In this document: positions 1-8,336 of the stretch, piece by piece
How positions within the stretch are numbered: the stretch's first letter is position 1
Layout of the letters: each line of letters begins with the position of its first letter
The notes under the pieces: model-generated
Database searches by the model: none
Told to the model about the DNA's origin: nothing
The model's input: the letters and a program-made list of their open reading frames with translations, nothing else
Assembly (NCBI RefSeq): GCF_014642635.1
Contig: NZ_BMIQ01000013.1
Coordinates: forward strand, 1 to 64,000
Source of the DNA: Aureimonas endophytica
GTDB lineage: Bacteria > Pseudomonadota > Alphaproteobacteria > Rhizobiales > Rhizobiaceae
Direction: 5' to 3'
Length of the DNA: 64,000 nucleotides
Translations under genes and position numbers: made by a program

Positions 1-633
1 GCCCGCGCTGGCGCCGGCCGTCGTGTTGGAGCCGCCGACCGTCACGCCCGACAGATCGACCGCCGTGTCGAGGACGCCCTTGGTCACCGCCGTCGTGTTG
101 CCGTCGTAGAGGACGAACGAGCCGGCATTGATGTTGATCGTGCCGATCGACACCGAACCGGTCGTATCACGGCTGAAGGAGGCGACGACGGTCTTCGTCG
201 TGCTGTAGCCATTGGCCGAGGAGTCGACCTGCAGCCAGTTCTCGCCGGAGAAGACCGAGGAGGCGGCGATCGACTTCAGCTGCGCCTGCAGCTGGCTGAT
301 CTCGTTCTGGATCGTGTCGCGGTCCACGCCGTCCTGCGTTGCCGCCGTCAGCTTGGCCTTGATCTCGTCGAGAACGTCCTTGGCCTTGTTGAGGCCCTGA
401 TAGGCGACGTCAACCGTCGAGCCGCCGAGGTTGAGCGCGTCCTTGACCGTGGAGAGCGACTTGTTGTCGGACTTCAGCGACGTGGAGATCGCCCAGTAGG
501 CGGCGTTGTCCTTGGCTTCGCCGATCTTGTAGCCGGTCGAGATGCGCTGCTGCGTCTTGTCGAGATCCGCGTTGGTGCGCTGGAGGGTGCGGAGCGCCGT
601 GATCGCCGCCGCGTTGGTGTTCACGCTTGCCAT
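1..633 (-). CDS. fliC: Flagellin, N-terminal part (cut by window edge)
   Basis: Encodes the N-terminal 211 residues of a flagellin, the filament subunit exported through the flagellar type III apparatus. The protein opens MASVNTNAAAITALRTLQ and has the conserved D0/D1 heptad-like helices, including the stretch with ISTGYKI near residue 35 and DNAAYWAIS near residue 45. The variable domain begins around residue 150. The ATG at 631-633 is supported by the conserved first residues. The C-terminal domain lies beyond base 1. Rhizobia commonly carry several flagellin paralogs, so the exact paralog is unknown. It lies downstream of fliP with a 182-bp gap that holds its promoter. Identity is certain, length is not. 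Confidence 0.95.
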   Translation of the reverse strand, partial: MASVNTNAAAITALRTLQRTNADLDKTQQRISTGYKIGEAKDNAAYWAISTSLKSDNKSLSTVKDALNLGGSTVDVAYQGLNKAKDVLDEIKAKLTAATQDGVDRDTIQNEISQLQAQLKSIAASSVFSGENWLQVDSSANGYSTTKTVVASFSRDTTGSVSIGTININAGSFVLYDGNTTAVTKGVLDTAVDLSGVTVGGSNTTAGASAG

Positions 634-770
634 GAGAGTGTGCCCTGGAAAAGGAAATTCGAGGACATGCTGGACGCGCCAGCTTCGCGGGTCGGCATCA
701 TGCCTTTGACCGACCCCTCCCTTGAGGGCGCGTCAATCCGCCTCTAGAAGATGACATTAGGCGGGTAAGG

Positions 771-785
771 TTAACACCAGCCTAA
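771..785 (-). promoter_or_regulatory. CtrA-like motif upstream of flagellin
   Basis: On the strand of the flagellin gene the bases read TTAG, seven bases, TTAA, one mismatch from the alphaproteobacterial CtrA consensus TTAA-N7-TTAA. It lies about 140 bp before the flagellin ATG in the only gap between fliP and fliC. Such short motifs arise by chance, so this is a weak call. Confidence 0.25.
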
Positions 786-815
786 GATGGGCGGCTTCCC
801 CTGCGGCAAAGCGCG

Positions 816-1592
816 CTAGAAGAACGAGCGCACCAGGGAACCCGTCAGCATGTTCCAGCCGTCGATCAAGACGAAGAACAAGATCTTGAACGGCAAAGAG
901 ATTACGGTCGGCGGCAGCATCATCATGCCCATCGACATGGTCAGCGTCGCGACGATCAGGTCGATCACCAGGAAGGGCAGAACGATCAGGAAGCCGATCT
1001 CGAAGCCGCGTCGCAGCTCGGAAATCATGAAGGCCGGCACGATGACGCGTAGATCGACGATCTCGCCCTCCCCCGCGCCCTGTTCGTTCTTCGGCTGCAG
1101 GCGGTCGCGCCCGCCGGCCTCGTTGAAGTCGCTGAAGAGCTTCAGGTCCTGGGGGCGCACCTGCGTCAGCATGAAGTCGCGGAAGGGGTTGGAGATCCGG
1201 TCGAAGGCCTCCCCTTCCGTGATCTGATTGTCGAGAAGCGGCTTCAGCCCTTCCCGCCAGGCCTGATCGAAGGTCGGCGCCATGACGAAGAAGGTCATGA
1301 ACAGCGACAGCGAGATGATGATGAGGTTGGCCGGCGTCGATTGCAGGCCGAGGCCGGAGCGCAGGATCGACAGGGCGATGACGATGCGCGTGAAGGAGGT
1401 GACCATCACCAGAAGGCCCGGCGCCACCGACAGGACGGTGACGATGCCGAAGAGCTGGATGATGCGCCCCGAGGCCGAGGCTTGGCCGGCGGGGATGAGG
1501 CCGGCCAGCCCCTGCGCGATCGCGCCCGCGTCCTGGGCGAAGGCCGGCGTCGCCGCCAAGGCGATGATCAGCGCCAGCGCGAGCCGCTTCAT
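816..1592 (-). CDS. fliP: Flagellar type III export protein FliP
   Basis: Core membrane component of the flagellar export gate, assembled with FliQ and FliR inside the MS ring. The 258-residue product has a cleavable N-terminal signal (MKRLALALIIALAATPAFAQ), a long helix near residues 45-75, and the conserved C-terminal transmembrane helices with the MSMGMMMLPPTVISLPFKI signature near residues 220-240, as in FliP/YscR. Length is normal for the family. The start overlaps the end of fliL by four bases, so the two are translationally coupled. fliQ and fliR are not adjacent in this window. Confidence 0.97.
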   Translation of the reverse strand: MKRLALALIIALAATPAFAQDAGAIAQGLAGLIPAGQASASGRIIQLFGIVTVLSVAPGLLVMVTSFTRIVIALSILRSGLGLQSTPANLIIISLSLFMTFFVMAPTFDQAWREGLKPLLDNQITEGEAFDRISNPFRDFMLTQVRPQDLKLFSDFNEAGGRDRLQPKNEQGAGEGEIVDLRVIVPAFMISELRRGFEIGFLIVLPFLVIDLIVATLTMSMGMMMLPPTVISLPFKILFFVLIDGWNMLTGSLVRSFF

Positions 1593-2125
1593 TGGGCGAC
1601 CAGCGATTCGATGAGATAGTCCTTGATCGCCGGCGAGCGCAGCTTGGCGCGTTCCGTCAGATCCTCCTTCAGGTGAAGGAGGCCGCGCGTGCCCTCGATC
1701 TGGACGATGTCGACCGTGCGCAGGAAGGCGAGCGTGTCGCCCTCGACCTCCGCGGCGAGGACGGCCGGATCCGGCACGTCGGCCTTGCGGTAGACGATGC
1801 TCGCCTGGAGGCGGATGACCATCGACGACGGCGTCGCGACATTGGTGAGGATCGGCTGCAGCTTGACGATGGCATCGGGACCGGGCGGCGGCGGGGGCGC
1901 CTCCTTCTCGGCCGCCGGCTCTTCCTTCGGCTTGGCGAGCGCCTCCGCCTTCCGCAGCGCCTGGCCGCCGACCGTCCAGCCGACCGCCGCGCCGCCGCCG
2001 ACCGCGACGAGGGTCAGGCCCACGATCACGCCGATCGTCGCGACCATCCCGCCCTTCTTCTTCGACTGGTCCGGCAGGGCGCCGGTCGCCTGCGCGATGA
2101 GCGCGTCCGCGCTTGTATCCGTCAT
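1589..2125 (-). CDS. fliL: Flagellar basal body-associated protein FliL
   Basis: Inner-membrane protein that surrounds the stator and supports torque. The 178-residue product has a short cytoplasmic N-terminus, one transmembrane helix at about residues 27-52 (rich in Gly and Val), a Pro/Lys/Glu-rich linker at about 60-80 and the periplasmic FliL domain. It ends with the typical region in which the C-terminus forms a stomatin-like helix. Position between flgH and fliP is the standard rhizobial order. A terminator-like hairpin separates it from flgH, so fliL-fliP may have their own promoter in 2126-2247. Confidence 0.93.
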   Translation of the reverse strand: MTDTSADALIAQATGALPDQSKKKGGMVATIGVIVGLTLVAVGGGAAVGWTVGGQALRKAEALAKPKEEPAAEKEAPPPPPGPDAIVKLQPILTNVATPSSMVIRLQASIVYRKADVPDPAVLAAEVEGDTLAFLRTVDIVQIEGTRGLLHLKEDLTERAKLRSPAIKDYLIESLVAQ

Positions 2126-2247
2126 GGACCGTTTCCTCTCATAGGAAGCGTGGAGGCCTGGCCTCCCTCGGGCTCCCTCATGGAGACCCGGTCCGACGAT
2201 TAGGCGTCCACCCTGTTACGAGCCTTGCGGCGGTGCGGAGGAAACGA

Positions 2248-2271
2248 AAGAGCCGCCCGAAGGCGGCTCTT
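2248..2271 (-). terminator. Intrinsic terminator after flgH
   Basis: A perfect 10-bp stem (AAGAGCCGCC with GGCGGCTCTT) and a CGAA loop lie 20 bp past the flgH stop. On the minus strand the stem is followed by a T-rich stretch (TTTCGTTTCC). It should end the flgB-to-flgH transcript before fliL. Confidence 0.8.
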
Positions 2272-2290
2272 CTGTCGTTCGGTTCGTCGC

Positions 2291-2998
2291 CTACCAGGGC
2301 GCAACGACGTCGATCGCCTGCTGGCCCCAGCCCGGCTGCTGCACCTCGCTGAGCCGCCCGCGCCCGCCATAGGAGATCCGCGCCTCGGCGATGCGGTCAT
2401 AGGGGATCGTGTTGTTCGGCAGGATGTCGCCCGGCCGGATGACACCGGCGATGGAGAGGACGCGCACCTCAAAATTGACCCGCATCTCCTGCTGGCCGGT
2501 GATGTAGAGATTGCCGTTCGGCAGGATCTGCGTCACTACGGCCGCGACGGAGAGCGCGATCTTCTCGGAGCGCTTGATATTGCCCTTGCCGGTCGTGTCG
2601 GTGCCGCCGCTCAAGCCGATCTTGCCGCCGAGCGTGCCGAGGAAGGACTTGCCGTTGAAGGTCGGGTTGACATCGGCGCCGATATCGACGCCGGATTCGC
2701 GCGAGCGCTTGGAATTGTTGTCGAATTCCGCCTGATCCTTCACCTCGATGCGCACGGTGACGATGTCGCCGAGATGCAGCGCCCGCGCATCGCGGAAGAG
2801 GTTGGCGTTGTTGTCGGTCCAGAGCGAGTTCTTGCGGATCTGCGTCACCTCCACCGGAAAGGCGGCGGGCGTGATCATCGAGGGATTCTGCACGAAGCCG
2901 GCGCCTGGCGGCGTCATCACCGGCGCGGCCAGGAAGTCCTGCTTGGTGGTCGAGCAGCCGGCAAGGCCCATCAGCGCGAGAAGTGCGAGCTTCTTCAA
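2291..2998 (-). CDS. flgH: Flagellar L-ring lipoprotein FlgH
   Basis: Forms the L-ring bushing of the flagellar rod in the outer membrane. The 235-residue product starts with a lipoprotein signal whose lipobox LAGC places the lipidated Cys at residue 15. It contains the family blocks around the SLWTDNNANLFRDARA segment, the VGDIV-like TVRIEVKDQAE strand and the C-terminal RPGDILPNNTIPYDRIAEARISYGG region (given here in parts). Length is normal. The start lies four bases after the motE stop. It is the last gene before the hairpin at 2248-2271. Confidence 0.97.
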   Translation of the reverse strand: MKKLALLALMGLAGCSTTKQDFLAAPVMTPPGAGFVQNPSMITPAAFPVEVTQIRKNSLWTDNNANLFRDARALHLGDIVTVRIEVKDQAEFDNNSKRSRESGVDIGADVNPTFNGKSFLGTLGGKIGLSGGTDTTGKGNIKRSEKIALSVAAVVTQILPNGNLYITGQQEMRVNFEVRVLSIAGVIRPGDILPNNTIPYDRIAEARISYGGRGRLSEVQQPGWGQQAIDVVAPW

Positions 2999-3002
2999 TG
3001 GA

Positions 3003-3602
3003 TCAACCCTTGCTCAGACCGGCCATGGCGCCGTCCGGCGTCTTGGTCGTCTTCTCGACGATCAGATTGCCGAGCTCGGCGGCGATCGGCGCCGACATTT
3101 CCGCCAGGATGGCGCTGGCCGTGCGGGCGTTCAGCTTGACGAGCAGCGCCGCCGCCGTCGGCCGATCGACGGCCGCGAGCTGGGCGGCGGCCGCGTCCGG
3201 CTTCATCTTGGCATAGATGTTCAGCATCGTGTCCGAGACGGAGTCGAGAAAGACCTGCCGTTCCTTCAGCCAGGTCTGGTAGTCGGCGCGCTTCTTCTCC
3301 AGCTCGTCGATGCGGGCATCGACCTGCGCCTCCAGATCCTTCAGCTTCTTCTGCTGGACCGCGATGCGCGCCTCGCGCGCCGGATCGGCGATGGCGCTGC
3401 AATAGCGCTCCACTTCGCTGCCGGGCTCCGGCGGCGGCACCGGCTTGCCGTCCGAGCCGATGACGCGCACGGCGGACTGGTCCGGCGGCGGCGGGCCTTC
3501 GTTCTTCTCCGCCTTCTCGGCGAAGGCCGTCGTGACGGACAGGCCGAGAAGGAGGGCGGAGACGGCGACGAGAGGCGAGGAGCGGGTCGGGCGAAGCATC
3601 AT
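3003..3602 (-). CDS. motE: MotE family periplasmic motility protein
   Basis: Rhizobial motility protein; in Sinorhizobium MotE is a periplasmic chaperone for the stator-associated protein MotC. The 199-residue product has a signal peptide ending near TTAFA (about residue 28), a Pro-rich linker, a Lys/Glu-rich coiled coil at about residues 85-130 and a C-terminal helical MgtE-N-like domain. The position between flgI and flgH is diagnostic. It begins one base after flgI ends and is probably translated with it. MotB and MotC are not in this window. Confidence 0.88.
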   Translation of the reverse strand: MMLRPTRSSPLVAVSALLLGLSVTTAFAEKAEKNEGPPPPDQSAVRVIGSDGKPVPPPEPGSEVERYCSAIADPAREARIAVQQKKLKDLEAQVDARIDELEKKRADYQTWLKERQVFLDSVSDTMLNIYAKMKPDAAAAQLAAVDRPTAAALLVKLNARTASAILAEMSAPIAAELGNLIVEKTTKTPDGAMAGLSKG

Positions 3603-3603
3603 C

Positions 3604-4821
3604 TTATTGCACCACGAGATCGGCCTGGAGGGCGCCGGCGGTCTTGATCGCCTGGAGGATGGCGATGATTCCGGTCGGCTTCAGACCGAGACGGTTGAGT
3701 CCGCGAACGACGGTCTCGAGATTGGCGCCGGAGACATAGGCGAAGTTGCCGCCCTCCTGGCGCGCGTCGACGGTCGTATTGGAGGTGACCACCGTCTGTC
3801 CGTTGGGCGAGAAGGGCGCGGGCTGCGACACTTCGGGCATCTCGGTGATGCGCACGGTGAGATTGCCGTGGGTGACGGCGACGGTCGAGATCTGCACGTC
3901 CTTGCCGATCACCACAGTGCCGGTCTTCTCGTCGATCACGACGCGGGCCGCCGTGTCGGGCTGGATCGGCAGGTCGCCGATCGCCGCGATGAAGCGCGTC
4001 GAGGACAGCCGCGCCGGCCGCGTCATGCTGATGGTACGCAGATCCTGCTCGCGCGCCACCGGCTTGCCCCAGGTCTTGATGGCATAGGCGTTCACCGCGT
4101 CCACGATGCGGATCGTCGTGCGATAGTCGGGATTGCGCAGTTCCATGGTGATCTGGTCGGTCTCGACCTGGGCGCGGGGCACCTCGCGCTCGATGATCGC
4201 GCCGCCGGAAATGCGGCCGGAGGTCGGCACCCCTTGCGTCAGCTTCTCGCTTTCGCCGGCCGAGGTGAAACCGCTGACCGCCATCGACCCTTGCGCGACG
4301 GCATAGACCTCGCCGTCCGGCCCGTAGAGCGGCGTCATCACCAGCGTGCCGCCCATCAGCGACTGCGCGTCGCCGAGCGAGGAGACGTTGACGTCGATGC
4401 GCGAGCCGGCCCCGACGAAGGGCGGCAGTTCGGCGGTGACGACGACGGCCGCGACATTCTTGGTGCGCGGATTGCCGGCGCGCACGTTGACGCCCATCCG
4501 GTCGAGCATCGATTGGAGCGACTGTTCGGTGAAGGGCGAGTTGCGCAGGGAATCGCCCGAGCCCTGGAGGCCGATGACGAGACCGTAGCCGACGAGCTGG
4601 TTCTCGCGCACGCCCTTGATGGTGGTGATGTCCTTGATGCGCACGCCCTCGCTGCGCAGCGCGTTGAGGCCGGGGCGGACGGTGTCGAAGCTTTCCCGCG
4701 CGCCGATGCCGGCCTCGTAGGCCTGGGCCGGAGCGCCGCCGTCCAGGATGTCGGCCGCCTGCGCCGCGCCCTGCCCCAGAAGGAGCACCGGCACGAGGAG
4801 AGCCCTTGTCATGCGCTTCAT
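3604..4821 (-). CDS. flgI: Flagellar P-ring protein FlgI
   Basis: Periplasmic P-ring subunit of the basal body. The 405-residue product has a signal peptide ending near AAQAAD (residue 23). It has the family landmarks VRIKDITTIKGVRENQLVGY near residue 60, GLQGSGDSL near 82, and the conserved C-terminal stretch with VRGLNRLGLKPTGIIAILQAIK near the end (only parts quoted). Length is slightly above the enterobacterial protein. The start overlaps flgA by four bases, which couples it to the chaperone that folds it. Confidence 0.97.
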   Translation of the reverse strand: MKRMTRALLVPVLLLGQGAAQAADILDGGAPAQAYEAGIGARESFDTVRPGLNALRSEGVRIKDITTIKGVRENQLVGYGLVIGLQGSGDSLRNSPFTEQSLQSMLDRMGVNVRAGNPRTKNVAAVVVTAELPPFVGAGSRIDVNVSSLGDAQSLMGGTLVMTPLYGPDGEVYAVAQGSMAVSGFTSAGESEKLTQGVPTSGRISGGAIIEREVPRAQVETDQITMELRNPDYRTTIRIVDAVNAYAIKTWGKPVAREQDLRTISMTRPARLSSTRFIAAIGDLPIQPDTAARVVIDEKTGTVVIGKDVQISTVAVTHGNLTVRITEMPEVSQPAPFSPNGQTVVTSNTTVDARQEGGNFAYVSGANLETVVRGLNRLGLKPTGIIAILQAIKTAGALQADLVVQ

Positions 4822-5315
4822 TGCGAATCGACCTCGATCGTTCCGTCCGCCTGAACGACGCCGTTGATGGTGATGCCGCTGTCGACATTGCGCACGCGGA
4901 TGCGCTCGCCCTCGGCCGCCGAGACGAGCGGCATGCCGATGCCGGCGATGAAGACGCCGCCCTCGCGATAGACGATCGGCGCGTTGACGCCGGCGCGCAC
5001 GATGTCGGGCGATTTCAGGTCGGACAGGAGGATGGGCTGGTTCGGCAGGAGGGTGCGCTTGGCGACGCGGTCGCCGAGCATGCCCTCCTCGATGACATAG
5101 GCCGAGAGCTTGGCGGCCGGCACCCGGAAGCGGACGCGGGACAGGCCCTTGTCCGAGACGCTCTGGCCCGGATAGACGACGCCGGCCGGAACCGGCAGGT
5201 CGATATCGGCCGAGGCGGGCTGTGCCGGCATCGCCGGTCCGGCGAAGGCCATGAGAATGGCGAGCACGGCGCCGGACCGGCGCGGCATCCGCCGGCGCTT
5301 CGAATGGGCTTCCAT
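4818..5315 (-). CDS. flgA: P-ring assembly chaperone FlgA
   Basis: Periplasmic chaperone that promotes FlgI polymerisation around the rod. The 165-residue product has a positively charged start, a signal helix (residues about 14-35) and a SAF/ChapFlgA domain. Within that domain LLPNQPILLSDLKSPDIV and the C-terminal GITINGVVQADG strand are conserved. An internal ATG nine codons in (MPRRSG) could be the true start; the upstream ATG has a GGAG farther away. It sits directly upstream of flgI as in other rhizobia. Confidence 0.92.
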   Translation of the reverse strand: MEAHSKRRRMPRRSGAVLAILMAFAGPAMPAQPASADIDLPVPAGVVYPGQSVSDKGLSRVRFRVPAAKLSAYVIEEGMLGDRVAKRTLLPNQPILLSDLKSPDIVRAGVNAPIVYREGGVFIAGIGMPLVSAAEGERIRVRNVDSGITINGVVQADGTIEVDSQ

Positions 5316-5382
5316 GGTGCCGCAGCTCCGTTGCGATCGCGGCGCCGAGGCGCCGCCTGTCCTTCGTCGCGTCCCGCGCCGG

Positions 5383-6171
5383 TCAGCGCAGGCCGGTGGA
5401 GATGACCTTCGACATGTCGTCGGCCGCCTGGATCACCTTCGAGTTCATCTCGTAGGCGCGCTGCGCCGAGATCAGCTCGGAGATCTCCTTCACCGGATCG
5501 ACGTTGGAGCCTTCGAGATAGCCCTGGTTGATCACGCCGAAGCCGGGATCGCCGGGAACGCCGGCGATCGGCGTGCCGGAGGCCGTGGTCTCCTTGAAGA
5601 GATTGCCGCCCTGCGCCTCGAGACCCGGCTCGTTGGCGAAGTTGACGAGGGTCAGCTGGCCGAGGAGCTGCGGCGCCGCCTGCCCGGCGACGGTCGCGTA
5701 GACCTGGCCCGCCGACGTGACGGTGGTCTTCGTCGTGTTCTGCGGAATGGTGATCTGCGGATCGACGAGGAAGCCGTCGAGCGTGACGAGCTGGCCCTGG
5801 TCGTTGGTGTTGAAGGCGCCGTCGCGGGTATAGAGCGTCTCGCCGCCCGGCCCCTGGATCTGGAAATAGCCGTTGCCGTTGATCGCGAGATCGAAGGTGT
5901 TGCCCGTCTGGTCGAGCGTGCCCTGGATATGGGTGGTGCGGATCGCGGCGGTGCGCACGCCGAGACCGATCTGGGCGCCTTCCGGCACCACCTGGTCGCC
6001 GCCGCGCGCCGGCACGCCCTGCATCCGCTCGACCTGGTAGAGGAGGTCGGTGAACTCGGCGCGGGCGCGCTTGAAGCCGGTCGTGTTGATGTTCGCGATA
6101 TTGTTCGCGATGACTTCGACATTGGTCTGCTGCGCGTTCATGCCGGTCGCAGCGATGGCCAGGGCTCTCAT
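5383..6171 (-). CDS. flgG: Flagellar distal rod protein FlgG
   Basis: Distal rod subunit linking the proximal rod to the hook. The 262-residue product begins [20 protein letters not shown] and carries the N-terminal rod signature with [18 protein letters not shown], a central FlgG-E-F domain, and the C-terminal [18 protein letters not shown] helix. Length matches the family exactly. It lies between fliE and flgA, with 26 bp to fliE. Confidence 0.98.
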   Translation of the reverse strand: MRALAIAATGMNAQQTNVEVIANNIANINTTGFKRARAEFTDLLYQVERMQGVPARGGDQVVPEGAQIGLGVRTAAIRTTHIQGTLDQTGNTFDLAINGNGYFQIQGPGGETLYTRDGAFNTNDQGQLVTLDGFLVDPQITIPQNTTKTTVTSAGQVYATVAGQAAPQLLGQLTLVNFANEPGLEAQGGNLFKETTASGTPIAGVPGDPGFGVINQGYLEGSNVDPVKEISELISAQRAYEMNSKVIQAADDMSKVISTGLR

Positions 6172-6197
6172 CGTATCGTTCCTCTCGTCCCGCGGCG

Positions 6198-6518
6198 TCA
6201 GATCGCCATGCGGGAGATTTCCTGATAGGCGGCGACGACCTTGTCGCGGACGACCACGGCCGTCTGCAGGGCGCGCTCGGCGCCCATCACGGCGTCGACG
6301 ACGGCCTGGGTGGACGCCTCGCCCTTGATGCCGGCAATGGAGGCGGTCTCCGCGCCCTTGATCGTGGCGACGGCATCGGTGGAAACCTTGGCGAGCACCG
6401 CGCCGAAATCGGCGCCGGCGCCCTGCGACGCGAGCGCGGGGGCACCCACGCCGCCGACCGGGTCGGGGCGGCTGGTCTGGAAGGTCGGCAGGGCCGAGCC
6501 GATGGCCGGAAGGATCAT
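6198..6518 (-). CDS. fliE: Flagellar hook-basal body complex protein FliE
   Basis: Links the MS ring to the proximal rod and is the first rod protein exported. The 106-residue product has the disordered N-terminus and the two C-terminal helices with [19 protein letters not shown] and AYQEISRM, typical of FliE. The start overlaps the flgC stop by four bases. Family length and position are normal. Confidence 0.95.
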   Translation of the reverse strand: MILPAIGSALPTFQTSRPDPVGGVGAPALASQGAGADFGAVLAKVSTDAVATIKGAETASIAGIKGEASTQAVVDAVMGAERALQTAVVVRDKVVAAYQEISRMAI

Positions 6519-6937
6519 GAACCGTTCCTCAGAAGATCGATGGTCATGGTGATCAGTTCGCGCGACTGCTTGATCACCTGGAGATTGGCTTCGTAGGACC
6601 GGTTGGCCTCGCGCATGTCGGCCATTTCGGTCAGCATGTTGACGTTCGGCATCTTCACGTAGCCGTTCGAGTCGGCGGCCGGATTGCCGGGATCGTGCTC
6701 GACCGTGAAGTCGCTCTTGTCGTTGCCGTAGCGCGCGACCTTCACGAGCTCGGCGCCGCTCAGGCGATCGACCTCGCTCTCGAAGGTGATGGTCTTGCGC
6801 CGATAGGGATCGCTGCCGGGCGTCTTGCCGGTGGAGCGGACGTTGGCGACGTTCTCGGAGACGATGCGCAGCCGGTTCGACTGGGCCTCGAGGCCGCTCG
6901 CCGCGATCTTGAGGGAGGAGACGATCGGATCGGACAT
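6515..6937 (-). CDS. flgC: Flagellar proximal rod protein FlgC
   Basis: Proximal rod subunit. The 140-residue product begins [20 protein letters not shown], has the rod signature ([21 protein letters not shown] in part) near residues 27-45 and the C-terminal [19 protein letters not shown] helix. It starts four bases after the flgB stop and overlaps fliE by four bases. Confidence 0.97.
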   Translation of the reverse strand: MSDPIVSSLKIAASGLEAQSNRLRIVSENVANVRSTGKTPGSDPYRRKTITFESEVDRLSGAELVKVARYGNDKSDFTVEHDPGNPAADSNGYVKMPNVNMLTEMADMREANRSYEANLQVIKQSRELITMTIDLLRNGS

Positions 6938-6941
6938 CGCG

Positions 6942-7322
6942 TCAGCCCTTCACGCTCATGAGGTAGAACCGCTGGAAGGCCTTGGTGACGGAGGTGTTCA
7001 GCGAGAAGTCGCGCTGCACTTCGCCGGCCTTCAGCATCTCCTGTTCGAGGCTGACGGAATTGCCGGAATGGGTGATGTCCCAGGCCGTCTCCTTCTGCGC
7101 CTCGACCTCGGTGGCGCGGCCGCCGCTCGCCGCGAGATGCAGCGGATTGGTGCCGGCCATGGTCAGCTGCGTCGCCTCCATGGCTTCGGTGAAGCCCTTG
7201 ACGTCCTTGCCCGTGTAGCCGGGGCTGTTCACGTTGGCGACGTTCTCGGCGATGACGGTCTGGCGCTGGGAGAGCCAGTCCGCGCGCCGCGAGGACAGGC
7301 CGAAAAGGTAGATGTCGCTCAA
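6942..7322 (-). CDS. flgB: Flagellar proximal rod protein FlgB (TTG start)
   Basis: Proximal rod subunit. With a TTG start at 7322 the product is 126 residues, the normal family length, and reads [20 protein letters not shown] followed by the rod signature [11 protein letters not shown] near residues 25-35. The frame is open far upstream, but the extra sequence covers a strong terminator and has no family resemblance, so the long version is rejected. A GAGG lies about nine bases before the TTG. It heads the rod/ring operon; its promoter should lie in 7323-7415. An alternative near-cognate start cannot be excluded. Confidence 0.9.
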   Translation of the reverse strand: MSDIYLFGLSSRRADWLSQRQTVIAENVANVNSPGYTGKDVKGFTEAMEATQLTMAGTNPLHLAASGGRATEVEAQKETAWDITHSGNSVSLEQEMLKAGEVQRDFSLNTSVTKAFQRFYLMSVKG

Positions 7323-7415
7323 GGGGGCCTCGGAACGAATTGTCGCTGAAGAAAGTCTTAAGTCGACGCACTTGTCCGAAGCTTGCTGTATTTCGCGCCG
7401 CCGAAATGGTTCCCG

Positions 7416-7453
7416 AAAAAGAAAAAACGCGCCGCCGAAGATCGGCAGCGCGC
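7416..7453 (-). terminator. Strong intrinsic terminator upstream of flgB
   Basis: An 11-bp stem with one mismatch (7428-7438 with 7442-7452) has a three-base loop. On the minus strand it is followed directly by TTTTTTCTTTTT. It should end transcripts arriving from the 7751-8200 gene and flhB, and so isolates the flgB operon. Confidence 0.88.
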
Positions 7454-7545
7454 ATCGTAAGTAATAGTTAACAGATATTAACGATTGAGCTTGAGGCCGC
7501 CGAAAGCCTCCGATCGGGCCTCCTGTCCGGCGCGCTGACGCCTCA

Positions 7546-7745
7546 ATCTTTGCCCGCTCCCTTTCAGCTTCGTCATCCCGGGCCTGACCCGGGATCCATG
7601 CCTTCTGCGGAACCACGGGGATGAGGTTGGAAACGCGGTCTCCTTCCGCATCGCTTCCGGCCTGTCGTGACCGGCTTGGAATGGATCCCGGCTCAAGGCC
7701 GGGATGACGAAGCGGCGGGATGATCGGGTCTTTGCGAAGGCGCGA
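7546..7745. repeat. Dispersed intergenic repeat, copy A
   Basis: About 200 bp very similar to 31678-31875. The core (7571-7710) begins CGTCATCCCGGGCC and ends CCGGGATGACG, so the ends are inverted repeats; two further GGATCC-containing palindromes lie inside. Both copies contain TCCTTCCGCATCGCT and GACCGGCTTGGAATGGATCC. This resembles the intergenic mosaic elements known from rhizobia. It carries no open frame of note. Confidence 0.85.
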
Positions 7746-7750
7746 GCGTC

Positions 7751-8200
7751 TCAGTCCGCCGGGCGCCAGTCGACATGCGCGCCGCGCATCGCGGCAGTCA
7801 GGCGTTCGGTCTGTTCGTCGGGCGAGAGACCGGGCTCGTCGAAAGCGAGATAGCTGAGCGTCACGGCGGCGGCGGCGGCGGCGAGATGCAGACGGAAATG
7901 CGCCGTCACGCCCGCATGGCGGAACTCCATGCCGAGCTCGATGGTCGGCGGCGCGTTCCAGGTGACGTTCGCGTCACCCTCCCCCGAGAAGCGCAGGCTG
8001 CCGGCCTGGAGGTAGAGCTGGGCGGAGGAATTGACGATGTCGTCGATATTGCCGAGCCGGTCGAGCCGCAGGAAGGCGATATAGTCGACGATGTCGACGA
8101 GACGCAGCTCGGCCACGACCTCGCTTATGCCCTCCGCCAGGATCTGCTCGCGCGCGGCGACATGCTTGTTGCGGAAGTCCGGCATGAAATGGGAACCCAT
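7751..8200 (-). CDS. Conserved-looking protein of unknown function in flagellar island
   Basis: I do not recognise a family. With the ATG at 8200, preceded by TTGGAG at good spacing, the product is 149 residues beginning MGSHFMPDFRNKHVAAREQI. It is predicted soluble, with an N-terminal helical region (about residues 12-60, ending in LRLDRLGNIDDIV) and a beta-rich middle (about 65-130). It has no signal peptide or transmembrane helix. It lies between flhB and the flgB operon and is followed by a repeat copy and a terminator. A flagellar role is inferred only from location. An upstream in-frame ATG at 8293 adds 31 Cys/Arg-rich residues and looks spurious. Confidence 0.75.
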   Translation of the reverse strand: MGSHFMPDFRNKHVAAREQILAEGISEVVAELRLVDIVDYIAFLRLDRLGNIDDIVNSSAQLYLQAGSLRFSGEGDANVTWNAPPTIELGMEFRHAGVTAHFRLHLAAAAAAVTLSYLAFDEPGLSPDEQTERLTAAMRGAHVDWRPAD

Positions 8201-8336
8201 CGAACTCCAACCGTGAAAGACATGTCGCGCGACGAGACGTCGGGAACACGAACGGGTCGGCGAATCGGCGTCGCAACCCGGCAGGCAACACATCCCGGCA
8301 AAAACGCCGCGCCGGGCACTCGCTTCGATATCGGCT

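Larger units (their letters stand above)
7323..7750. other. 428-bp intergenic region upstream of flgB
   Basis: No gene is supported here. The region holds, from left to right, the presumed flgB promoter, a strong minus-strand terminator (7416-7453), an AT-rich stretch with paired TTAA motifs near 7467-7480, and copy A of a dispersed repeat (7546-7745). A weak open frame across it is an extension of flgB and is not believed. Confidence 0.7.
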
